From Pseudomonas sp. (GTDB lineage Bacteria; Pseudomonadota; Gammaproteobacteria; Pseudomonadales; Pseudomonadaceae), in assembly GCA_030654635.1 (NCBI GenBank), contig JAURXE010000505.1:1-9284 (forward strand): a stretch of 9,284 nt of DNA. Reading direction: 5' to 3'. Below the pieces are notes generated by a model. That model was not told the origin of the DNA, did not search any database, and saw nothing but the letters and a program-made list of their open reading frames with translations. Shown in pieces: positions 1 to 6,551 of the stretch. The position numbers were made by a program, and so were the translations under genes. Each line of letters opens with the position of its first letter. Positions within the stretch are counted from its first letter, which is position 1.

Positions 1-20
1 CCACATTCCAGACAACGTGG
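1..20 (-). other. Small RNA hairpin in the rpsA leader region
   Basis: On the minus strand CCACGTT and AATGTGG can form a 7-bp stem (one G-U pair) around a six-base loop. The plus-strand version has an A-C mismatch at that pair, so the fold is better in minus-strand RNA. No T-run follows inside the window, so it does not look like an intrinsic terminator. It sits downstream of cmk where rpsA is expected to begin. In E. coli the rpsA leader is structured and S1 represses its own translation, so a leader role here is plausible but only inferred. The window edge prevents seeing the full structure. Confidence 0.35.
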
Positions 21-24
21 GTTC

Positions 25-53
25 ATTCAAATTAAAGAAGATTGGCGAGACAA
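25..53 (-). promoter_or_regulatory. Possible sigma70-type promoter for rpsA
   Basis: Reading leftwards, TTGTCT (53-48) and TTGAAT (30-25) are separated by exactly 17 bases, each matching four of six consensus positions. The -10 lies in the most AT-rich stretch of the cmk-rpsA gap. Enterobacterial rpsA has its own promoters near this place, which makes it sensible, but two 4/6 boxes are weak evidence alone. Confidence 0.25.
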
Positions 54-80
54 GGTCTGGTTCCCCGCCTACCTTCTTAG

Positions 81-770
81 TCATCCGGCGATGTCGCGGA
101 CTGCGACTTCACTCAGGATTCGTTCCAGCACCTGCTCGATAGAAAGCTCCGTGGAATCCAGCTGTATCGCATCAGCCGCCGGTTTAAGCGGGGCTACTGC
201 GCGCTGGGTGTCGCGTTCATCACGCGCACGGATCTCTTCTAGCAGACTGCTAAGGCTAACATCATCGCCTTTGGCCTTCAACTGCAAGTAACGGCGACGA
301 GCGCGCTCGTCGGCACTGGCGGTCAGATAGATTTTTAGCGGCGCATCGGGAAACACCACGGTGCCCATGTCGCGACCATCCGCCACCAGGCCCGGCGCCT
401 CACGAAAGGCCTGCTGGCGTTGCAACAAGGCTTCACGCACAGCGGGCAAGGCGGCGACTTGCGATGCACCGGCGCCAATCTGCTCATTGCGAATGGCCTG
501 AGTGACGTCTTCACCTTCCAAAATGATCTGCTGGCCATGACCTTCATCTGCCGCGATAAACTGCACATCCAGATGCGCGGCAAGCACTTTCAAGGCTTCT
601 TCATTGGTCAGATCGACGCCGTGATTACGCGCAGCAAAAGCCAGCAAGCGATACAATGCGCCCGAATCAAGCAGACACCAGCCGAGCTTGCGCGCCACCA
701 AGCCGGCAATGGTGCCCTTGCCGGAACCACTTGGGCCATCGATGGTGATGACCGGCGCCAAGCCACTCAT
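81..770 (-). CDS. cmk: Cytidylate kinase (CMP/dCMP kinase)
   Basis: Cytoplasmic nucleoside monophosphate kinase that transfers phosphate from ATP to CMP or dCMP, feeding CDP/dCDP to nucleic acid and lipid precursor synthesis. The 229-residue product has the usual bacterial Cmk length. A P-loop, GPSGSGKGT, lies at residues 12-20. [13 protein letters not shown] begins at 131 and the arginine-rich [10 protein letters not shown] segment at 181-190 fits the lid and phosphate-binding region of the family. The ATG at 770 is preceded by GAGGTG five bases upstream, which lies inside the end of the tyrA-aroA gene. Stop and start overlap as ATGA, so translation is probably coupled to the AroA domain. 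The next gene leftwards would be rpsA, the usual neighbour of cmk in gammaproteobacteria. Nothing looks truncated or foreign. Confidence 0.97.
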   Translation of the reverse strand: MSGLAPVITIDGPSGSGKGTIAGLVARKLGWCLLDSGALYRLLAFAARNHGVDLTNEEALKVLAAHLDVQFIAADEGHGQQIILEGEDVTQAIRNEQIGAGASQVAALPAVREALLQRQQAFREAPGLVADGRDMGTVVFPDAPLKIYLTASADERARRRYLQLKAKGDDVSLSSLLEEIRARDERDTQRAVAPLKPAADAIQLDSTELSIEQVLERILSEVAVRDIAG

Positions 771-3022
771 GCCTGCACCTCTTCAGCGATGCGAATGCCG
801 ACCTGCGTGGCCAAGCCAAGGAAATTCGGAAAGGAAGTGGCGACGTTGGCGCAATCATGAATGCGTATTGGCGCGCTAGCGCGCAATGAGGCCACGCTAA
901 AAGCCATGGCGATGCGATGATCGCCGTGACTGTGGACTTCGCCGCCGCCAATAGCGCCACTCACTGTATTGCCATCGATAATGATGCCGTCCGGCGTTGG
1001 CTCACACTTGACACCCAGCGCCAGCAAACCATCGGCCATCACCTGAATGCGGTCAGACTCTTTGACCCGCAACTCTTCGGCGCCACGCAGCACGGTACGA
1101 CCTTCGGCACAGGCGGCGGCAATGAACAGTACCGGGAATTCGTCGATGGCCAGCGGCACTAAGTCTTCAGGAATATCAATACCTTTGAGCTTGGCTGCAC
1201 GCACGCGCAGATCCGCCACCGGCTCGCCGCCGACTTCACGCTGATTTTCCAGGCTGATATCGGCGCCCATCAGCTTGAGGATGTCAATCACCCCGGTACG
1301 GGTCGGATTGATGCCGACATGTTCCAGCAACAACTCTGAGCCTTCAGCAATGCTCGCGGCCACCAGAAAGAACGCCGCCGAGGAAATATCCGCCGGCACT
1401 TCGATCTGAGTGGCCGTCAATTTGTGCCCCGATTCGACAGTCGCGACACAGCCTTCGACGCTGACCGGATAACCAAAGCCGCGCAGCATGCGCTCGGTGT
1501 GATCGCGGGTCGGGGCAGGTTCGCTAACAGCTGTTTCGCCCGCCGCATATAAACCGGCCAGCAACAGGCTGGATTTAACCTGGGCGCTGGCCATCGGCAT
1601 TTGGTAGCTCATACCGGTCAGGCGCTGACCGCCACGAATCAACAGCGGTGGCCGACCTTCGGCAGCGGTCTCGATCACGGCGCCCATTTCGCGCAAGGGT
1701 TTGGCCACACGATTCATTGGCCGCTTGGTCAGCGAGGCATCGCCGGTCAAGGTTGAGTCAAAAGACTGTGCGGCCAGCAAGCCAGACAACAGACGCATCG
1801 AGGTACCCGAGTTACCCAGATAAATCGGCCCAGGCGGCGCCTGCAAGCCATTCAGGCCAACCCCATAAATGGTCACACGGCCGTGATGCGGGCCGTCGAT
1901 GACCACGCCCATGTCGCGAAACGCCTGCAAGGTTGCCAGAGCATCTTCGCCTTCCAGAAAGCCCTCCACCTCGGTGGTGCCTTCGGCCAGGGAGCCGAGC
2001 ATGATTGAGCGATGGGAAATGGATTTATCGCCTGGTACGCGAATACGGCCAGACAAGCTGCCGCCGGGCTGCGCAAGGTAAATCAAATCATTGTTGTGCA
2101 TAGCATCCACATAAGCCCTGCGGGCCAAAATTTTACTGAAATGTTCACGGGCTACCCGCGCACGGGTAAACACGCCGAGTAGCTGATGTCCGTCGCCTGC
2201 ATCGATCGCCCCACGCAACGCATCGAGGTCGTCGCGAAATGCATCGAGCGTGTGCAACACCGCCTCACGATTGGCAAGAAAGATGTCATGCCACATCAGC
2301 GGGTCGCTGCCGGCAATCCGGGTAAAGTCGCGAAAGCCGCCGGCAGCGTAGCGAAAAATCTCTAAATTCTCACTGCGCTTGGCCAGTGAGTCGACCAAGC
2401 CAAAGGCCAGCAAGTGCGGCAAATGGCTGGTGGCCGCCAGTACCTGATCATGGTGCTCGACTTGCATATGTTCAACATCGGCGCCGAGGTCACGCCAGAG
2501 CCGATCAACCAAGGTCAGCGCCGCAGTATCGACCTGCGGCAACGGGGTGAGAATCACCTTGTGGCGGCGAAACAACTGACCATTCGCTGCCTCCACACCA
2601 CTCTGCTCGGAGCCGGCAATCGGATGACCGGGTACGAAACGCAGTGGCAAACCGGCAAACGCCGATTCGGCGGCGCGTACCACACTGCCCTTGGCGCTGC
2701 CGACATCAGTCAGCACAGCGCCAGCCAAATCCAGCTTAGCCAAGGCCACCAGCAGTTTTTGCATGGCCAGAATGGGCACGGCCAACTGAATAACATCGGC
2801 GCCTACGCAGGCGGCAGACAGGTCTTCCTCGCAACGATCGACCACGCCCAACTCAACCGCCAAACGACGCGACTCGGGGTCCAGATCGACGCCCACTACC
2901 TCACGGAACAGGCCTTTCTCGCGCATGCCCTTGGCGAACGAGCCGCCGATCAAACCCAGACCCACCACCACCAGGCGGCCGAGCATAGGCTGGCTTTGTT
3001 GCGCTGGCATGACATCAGCCAC
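767..3022 (-). CDS. tyrA-aroA: Fused cyclohexadienyl/prephenate dehydrogenase and EPSP synthase (TyrA-AroA)
   Basis: One uninterrupted frame encodes two shikimate-pathway enzymes, 751 residues from the GTG at 3022. Residues about 13-300 are TyrA, oxidising prephenate (and/or arogenate) toward tyrosine. It has a Rossmann GLGLIGGS at 21-28, an Asp ending the second strand (VGVDLD), which suggests NAD rather than NADP, and [10 protein letters not shown] at 133-142. No ACT domain is visible in this half. From about residue 308 the chain is AroA, which joins shikimate-3-phosphate and PEP to form EPSP. Visible AroA motifs are [10 protein letters not shown] (329-338), LGNSGTSMR (402-410), SAQVK, TRDHTE, NPTR, the catalytic-Asp region [13 protein letters not shown] (651-658) and DHRIAM (701-706). 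The four motifs GDK-S, R-x-H-x-E, SAQ-x-K and N-x-T-R mark a class II EPSP synthase. GTG is chosen because AAGGTG lies seven bases upstream. TTG 3028 is too close to that site and ATG 3010 lies 19 bases from it, but ATG 3010 remains possible. The gene overlaps hisC by eight bases and cmk by four. Confidence 0.95.
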   Translation of the reverse strand: MADVMPAQQSQPMLGRLVVVGLGLIGGSFAKGMREKGLFREVVGVDLDPESRRLAVELGVVDRCEEDLSAACVGADVIQLAVPILAMQKLLVALAKLDLAGAVLTDVGSAKGSVVRAAESAFAGLPLRFVPGHPIAGSEQSGVEAANGQLFRRHKVILTPLPQVDTAALTLVDRLWRDLGADVEHMQVEHHDQVLAATSHLPHLLAFGLVDSLAKRSENLEIFRYAAGGFRDFTRIAGSDPLMWHDIFLANREAVLHTLDAFRDDLDALRGAIDAGDGHQLLGVFTRARVAREHFSKILARRAYVDAMHNNDLIYLAQPGGSLSGRIRVPGDKSISHRSIMLGSLAEGTTEVEGFLEGEDALATLQAFRDMGVVIDGPHHGRVTIYGVGLNGLQAPPGPIYLGNSGTSMRLLSGLLAAQSFDSTLTGDASLTKRPMNRVAKPLREMGAVIETAAEGRPPLLIRGGQRLTGMSYQMPMASAQVKSSLLLAGLYAAGETAVSEPAPTRDHTERMLRGFGYPVSVEGCVATVESGHKLTATQIEVPADISSAAFFLVAASIAEGSELLLEHVGINPTRTGVIDILKLMGADISLENQREVGGEPVADLRVRAAKLKGIDIPEDLVPLAIDEFPVLFIAAACAEGRTVLRGAEELRVKESDRIQVMADGLLALGVKCEPTPDGIIIDGNTVSGAIGGGEVHSHGDHRIAMAFSVASLRASAPIRIHDCANVATSFPNFLGLATQVGIRIAEEVQA

Positions 3023-4127
3023 GATCAAGCACCTTGGCCAACGCCGTTAGAAAACGGGCGTTTTCCGCTGGCAAGCCAATCGACACACGCAGGTAAGTCG
3101 GCATGCCGTAGTTGGCCACCGGCCGCACTATTACACCCTCGCACAGTAAAGCCTGGAAGATCGGCATCGCCTCGCGCGCCAGATCGAAGGCAATAAAATT
3201 GCCCTTGGAGGCAATCCAGCTCAAACCCAGCTCGGTGAAACCAGCTTCCAACTGCACCATGCCAGCGTCATTCATGCGACGACTGGCGGCCAGATAGTCA
3301 CTGTCGGCCAAGGCCGCACAAGCTGCCGCTAATGCCAGGCTATTCACATTAAAAGGCTGACGAACGCGATTGAGCACATCGGCAATCACCGCCGAACAAA
3401 TCCCGTAACCGACGCGCAACGCGGCGAGACCGTAAGCTTTGGAGAAGGTCCGCGACACCAGCAAGTTCGGATTGCTGGCCAGATAGCTCAAACCATCGGG
3501 CAAATTATCTCCTGCGGCGTATTCGATATAGGCCTCATCCAGCACCACCAAGACATTTTCCGGCACTTGGGCGAGAAACTCACGCAAGGCCTGCGGACCA
3601 AACCAGGTACCGGTCGGGTTGTTCGGGTTGGCGATAAACACCACGCGCGTCTGCGCATCGATAGCCGCCAACATGGCCGGCAGATCATGGCCAAAGTCCT
3701 TGGCCGGCACCACGTGGGCGTCGGCGCCCACCGCCTGAGTGACTATGGGATAGACCGCAAAAGCATGCTCGCTGAACACCGCATTCAGCCCCGGCGCGAG
3801 ATAGGCGCGGGCGATCAATTCAAGAATATCGTTGGAGCCATTGCCCAGCGTCACCTGATCGGTCTGCACGCCACAGTGCTCGGCCAGTGCCACTTTCAGC
3901 GCGAAGCCATTGCCATCGGGGTAACGGGTCAACTCCGGCAAGGCTGCCGTAATAGCCGCCAGGGCTTTCGGGCTAGGGCCGAGCGGGTTCTCGTTGCTGG
4001 CCAACTTAACGATGCTCAATGGATCGAGATTCAACTCGCGAGCCAGTTCGTCGACGGGCTTGCCCGGGACGTAGGGGGAAAGCTTTTGCACGCCTGGCAA
4101 TGCTTGAGCGAGGAAGTCGCAGCTCAT
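3015..4127 (-). CDS. hisC: Histidinol-phosphate / aromatic aminotransferase
   Basis: PLP-dependent fold-type I aminotransferase of 370 residues, converting imidazole acetol phosphate to histidinol phosphate in histidine synthesis. SNENPLGPSP at 44-53, NPNNPTG at 167-173, the cofactor-contacting DEAY at 197-200, SRTFSKAYGLA with the Schiff-base Lys230, and LRVSIG near 346-351 (carboxylate-binding Arg) are all in place. Its position between pheA and tyrA, away from a his operon, suggests it also transaminates aromatic keto acids; this paralogue is called hisHb or hisC2 in the Pseudomonas supraoperon literature. Sequence alone cannot fix substrate preference. The ATG at 4127 has AAGGA six bases upstream. 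Unlike the other internal operon genes it does not touch its upstream neighbour, because a 132-bp gap with a REP-like doublet lies between. Its 3' end overlaps the tyrA-aroA start. Confidence 0.93.
   Translation of the reverse strand: MSCDFLAQALPGVQKLSPYVPGKPVDELARELNLDPLSIVKLASNENPLGPSPKALAAITAALPELTRYPDGNGFALKVALAEHCGVQTDQVTLGNGSNDILELIARAYLAPGLNAVFSEHAFAVYPIVTQAVGADAHVVPAKDFGHDLPAMLAAIDAQTRVVFIANPNNPTGTWFGPQALREFLAQVPENVLVVLDEAYIEYAAGDNLPDGLSYLASNPNLLVSRTFSKAYGLAALRVGYGICSAVIADVLNRVRQPFNVNSLALAAACAALADSDYLAASRRMNDAGMVQLEAGFTELGLSWIASKGNFIAFDLAREAMPIFQALLCEGVIVRPVANYGMPTYLRVSIGLPAENARFLTALAKVLDRG
3030..3035 (-). promoter_or_regulatory. Ribosome binding site deciding the tyrA-aroA start
   Basis: AAGGTG inside the last codons of hisC stands seven bases before GTG 3022, the ideal distance. 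It is one base from the in-frame TTG at 3028 and 19 bases from the in-frame ATG at 3010. An ATG at 3015 overlaps the hisC stop but is out of frame with tyrA. The site therefore favours the GTG. Confidence 0.55.
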
Positions 4128-4177
4128 GGAAATTCCTTAATCGCGAGAGGCATTTAACAATGCGGTGTACTGATTAT

Positions 4178-4244
4178 GCAGGGTGGGCTTTAGCCCACCG
4201 CAACTGGGCATCAAGAGTTTGGTGGGCTAAAAAGCCCACCCTAC
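4178..4244. repeat. REP-like inverted doublet (candidate REPIN) between pheA and hisC
   Basis: Two near-identical palindromes face each other. The first reads GGTGGGCT-TT-AGCCCACC (4182-4199). The second reads GGTGGGCT-AAAA-AGCCCACC (4221-4240). Each stem is a perfect 8 bp. On its own strand each palindrome is preceded by a tetranucleotide: GCAG at 4178-4181 for the first, GTAG (minus strand, 4244-4241) for the second. A 5' GTAG-type tetranucleotide next to an imperfect or perfect hairpin is the hallmark of REP sequences mobilised by RAYT (IS200-like) transposases, and two REPs in inverted orientation form a REPIN. The 21-bp centre (4200-4220) is not symmetrical. No T-run follows either hairpin on either strand, so it is not a typical intrinsic terminator. 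It may stabilise the 3' end of upstream mRNA or dampen read-through into hisC; this is inference. Confidence 0.8.
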
Positions 4245-4259
4245 GACCTTACGGCTTAG

Positions 4260-5357
4260 TCAGAGCACCGCTTTTGGATAAGAGCCGAGCACCTTCAACG
4301 CCACTGCTTCTTGGTTGATTTTCTCCAGCACGTCGCTGATCAACGGATCACGATGATGGCCGACAAAATCAATAAAGAACGCGTAGGTCCACTTACCACT
4401 GCGCGACGGGCGCGTCTCAATGCGGGTCAGGTCAATACCGGCAACGTGAAACGGCACCAACAACTCATGCAGCGCACCGGGTTTGTTGCGCATCGAGACA
4501 ATCACCGAGGTCTTGTCGTCGCCGGTCGGCGGCACTTCCTGGTTACCGATAATCAAGAAACGCGTGGAGTTATCCGGGCGATCTTCGATTTTTTCGGCCA
4601 GCTTGCTCAAGCCGTAAAGGCTGGCGGCCATGTCGCCGGCAATCGCCGCCGAATTCCACTCGCTCTTCACCCGCTTGGCGGCGTCGGCATTGCTCGAGAC
4701 TGCTACCCGCTCAACATTCGGGTAATGGGCATCCAGCCACTTGCGACACTGCGCCAGCGACTGGGCATGGGAGTAGATGCGGGTAATGCGGTCGGTCTTG
4801 GTGGTCTCACCGATCAGCAAGTGATGGTGAATGCGCAGTTCAACTTCGCCGCAAATCACCAGGTCATGCTCAAGAAAGCTGTCGAGGGTGTGATTGACCG
4901 CACCCTCGGTGGAGTTTTCCACCGGCACCACGCCAAAATTCACCGCCCCGGCGGCCACTTCACGGAAGACTTCGTCGATAGCAGTCATCGGCACGCTGAT
5001 CACCGCATGGCCGAAGTGCTTGAGCGCTGCGGCCTGGGTGAAAGTGCCCTCTGGACCCAAGTAAGCCACTTTCAGCGGCTGCTCAAGGGCTAGGCAGGAT
5101 GACATGATCTCGCGAAACAAACGCGCCACCTCCTCGTTGTCCAGCGGCCCCTGATTGAGCTCCATGATGTGCTTGAGCACCCAGGCCTCACGTTCGGGGC
5201 GATAGAACACCGCCTTCTCGCCGGCCGGCAACGACAGCAACTTGGCCCGTGCGACTTGCTGAGCGCAGCTGGCGCGCTCACTGATCAGCTCGAGAATCTT
5301 CTCATCGAGGCCATCAATTCGCACCCGCAGTGCCTTGAGCTGATCCTGATCGGACAT
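4260..5357 (-). CDS. pheA: Bifunctional chorismate mutase / prephenate dehydratase (P-protein)
   Basis: Converts chorismate to prephenate and then to phenylpyruvate, the committed phenylalanine branch. Of 365 residues, about 1-90 form an all-helical AroQ-type mutase. Residues 95-272 are the dehydratase, with YLGPEGTFTQ at 99-108, VPVENSTEGAV at 144-154 and the catalytic TRF triad at 265-267 (within NSTRFLIIG). Residues about 283-358 are a C-terminal ACT domain for phenylalanine feedback, with GALHEL (294-299) and ETRP (314-317), equivalents of the GALV and ESRP motifs. The length equals that recalled for P. aeruginosa PheA. ATG 5357 is preferred over the in-frame TTG 5360 because family members start with this Met-Ser and AAGGAG lies eight bases upstream. 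The start overlaps the serC stop as TGATG. No leader peptide or attenuator is visible upstream; control probably relies on the ACT domain and operon transcription. Confidence 0.96.
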   Translation of the reverse strand: MSDQDQLKALRVRIDGLDEKILELISERASCAQQVARAKLLSLPAGEKAVFYRPEREAWVLKHIMELNQGPLDNEEVARLFREIMSSCLALEQPLKVAYLGPEGTFTQAAALKHFGHAVISVPMTAIDEVFREVAAGAVNFGVVPVENSTEGAVNHTLDSFLEHDLVICGEVELRIHHHLLIGETTKTDRITRIYSHAQSLAQCRKWLDAHYPNVERVAVSSNADAAKRVKSEWNSAAIAGDMAASLYGLSKLAEKIEDRPDNSTRFLIIGNQEVPPTGDDKTSVIVSMRNKPGALHELLVPFHVAGIDLTRIETRPSRSGKWTYAFFIDFVGHHRDPLISDVLEKINQEAVALKVLGSYPKAVL

Positions 5358-6442
5358 CAAGCGTGCTCCTTCTCGAACTCCGCCATATAACCAACCAGCG
5401 CTTCAACTGCGTCCATGCCCACTGCGTTATAGATAGAGGCGCGCATGCCGCCGACCGAACGATGGCCCTGCAGATTGAGCAAGCCACGGGCGTCGGCACC
5501 GGCCAGAAACGGCTTGTCCAAGCGATCATCGGCCAAGCGAAACGGCACGTTCATCCACGAACGGGCGTTGTGGGCAATCGGGTTGCTGTACAGCTCGCTG
5601 CTGTCGATGGTCTTGTAGAGCAGCTCTTTCTTGGCGCGATTGACTCGCTCAATCGCCTCGACGCCGCCCTGCTCCTTCAACCACTCAAACACCAGGCCCG
5701 AGAGGTACCAGGAGAAGGTTGCCGGGGTGTTGTACATCGAGCCATTGTCGGCCGCGACCTTGTAGTTGAGCATGGTCGGGCAGCTCGAGCGAGCCTTGCC
5801 CAACAGGTCTTCGCGCACGATCACCACCACCAGGCCGCTGGGGCCGATGTTTTTCTGCGCGCCGGCGTAGATCAGGCCGAACTGCGAGACATCAATGGGC
5901 CGCGACAGGATGTCGGAAGACATATCCACCACCAGCGGCACGTCGCCCACTTCTGGCACCCAATCAAACTGCAGACCACCAATGGTTTCGTTACTGGCGT
6001 AATGCAAGTAGGCGGCGTCTTTGCTCAGTTTCCACTCGTTCTGCCCGGGAATGGCAAAGTAGTCGTAAGGCTTGGCGCTGGCCGCGACATTGATATTGCC
6101 GAAGCGACTGGCTTCCTCAATGGCTTTTTTCGACCAGATACCGGTGTCGATGTAATCGGCCACCCCACCTTCAGGCAGCAGATTCAGTGGGATTTCAGCA
6201 AACTGCTGACTGGCGCCGCCTTGCAAAAACAGCACTTTGTAATTGGACGGAATGGCCAGCAGATCGCGCAGATCCTGCTCGGCTTTCTCGGCAACGGCCA
6301 CATAGTCGGCGCTGCGATGGCTCATCTCCATCACGGACAGGCCCTTGCCGTGCCAATCGAGAAGCTCGGCCTGAGCACGCAACAATACGGCTTCAGGAAG
6401 CGCGGCGGGGCCGGCGCAGAAGTTATGGGCTCGCTTGCTCAC
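5357..6442 (-). CDS. serC: Phosphoserine aminotransferase
   Basis: PLP enzyme that transaminates 3-phosphohydroxypyruvate with glutamate to phosphoserine. The same protein acts as PdxF on 3-hydroxy-4-phosphohydroxy-2-oxobutanoate in pyridoxal phosphate synthesis, and so indirectly supplies cofactor to the HisC encoded downstream. The 361-residue product equals the length recalled for P. aeruginosa. Visible features are NFCAGPAALP at 7-16, the cofactor phosphate loop GGASQQF at 75-81, DMSSDILSRP at 173-182, and IYAGAQKNIGPSG with Schiff-base Lys197. The start is GTG 6442, because the family begins at this (M)SKRA-NFCAGPAALP and nothing upstream resembles SerC. The frame stays open 80 codons further into the end of gyrA, but that extension is low-complexity and lacks family likeness. 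The RBS is modest (AAGTGAGAG, five bases upstream). An out-of-frame ATG-TGA pair (6444-6439) overlaps the GTG. The stop overlaps the pheA start. Confidence 0.95.
   Translation of the reverse strand: MSKRAHNFCAGPAALPEAVLLRAQAELLDWHGKGLSVMEMSHRSADYVAVAEKAEQDLRDLLAIPSNYKVLFLQGGASQQFAEIPLNLLPEGGVADYIDTGIWSKKAIEEASRFGNINVAASAKPYDYFAIPGQNEWKLSKDAAYLHYASNETIGGLQFDWVPEVGDVPLVVDMSSDILSRPIDVSQFGLIYAGAQKNIGPSGLVVVIVREDLLGKARSSCPTMLNYKVAADNGSMYNTPATFSWYLSGLVFEWLKEQGGVEAIERVNRAKKELLYKTIDSSELYSNPIAHNARSWMNVPFRLADDRLDKPFLAGADARGLLNLQGHRSVGGMRASIYNAVGMDAVEALVGYMAEFEKEHA
5366..5371 (-). promoter_or_regulatory. Ribosome binding site of pheA
   Basis: AAGGAG, buried in the last codons of serC, stands eight bases before ATG 5357 and five before TTG 5360. 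It is the strongest Shine-Dalgarno match in the window and supports efficient re-initiation by ribosomes finishing serC. Confidence 0.7.
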
Positions 6443-6473
6443 ATCGACTCTCACTTGCTTATAGTGTGGGGCG

Positions 6474-6500
6474 GGCGAGCAACGCGCAGCGCTACTCGCC
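6474..6500 (-). other. Strong RNA hairpin between gyrA and serC
   Basis: GGCGAGTAGCGC and GCGTTGCTCGCC pair over 12 bp on the minus-strand RNA with two G-U wobbles, closing a three-base loop (TGC). The stem is about 50 bases after the gyrA stop and about 30 before the serC start. No U-tract follows (the next bases are GC-rich, then CACACTATAAG), so it is not a canonical intrinsic terminator. It may protect the gyrA 3' end, act as a pause site, or be a decayed REP-type palindrome. The plus strand replaces the two wobbles with A-C mismatches, which favours function in the minus-strand transcript. Confidence 0.6.
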
Positions 6501-6551
6501 GATCTAGCCTGGAGCGGAGAGGCGCCTAGCACGCCATCCGCCCTGCAGTTA

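Noticed and set aside
2414..3196. Plus-strand open frame of 260 codons across the tyrA-hisC junction
   Set aside because: It runs through two well-supported genes on the opposite strand and shows no domain.
4173..4203. CATAAT as a -10 box for hisC next to the REP-like doublet
   Set aside because: The only TTG-like -35 (TTGCGG, 4203-4198) is 19 bases upstream, matches poorly and lies inside the repeat stem; too weak to call.
4182..4240. Intrinsic terminators after pheA
   Set aside because: Both stems are perfect but neither is followed by a T-run on either strand, so a REP-type element explains them better.
6458..6463. TATAAG as a -10 box for serC
   Set aside because: The nearest TTG-type -35 (TTGCTC) is only 13 bases away, and the start site would fall about nine bases before the GTG, leaving no room for the RBS.
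5363..6529. Plus-strand open frame of 388 codons antisense to serC
   Set aside because: Shadow of SerC codon usage; product has no family likeness, while SerC on the other strand is complete with its active-site lysine.
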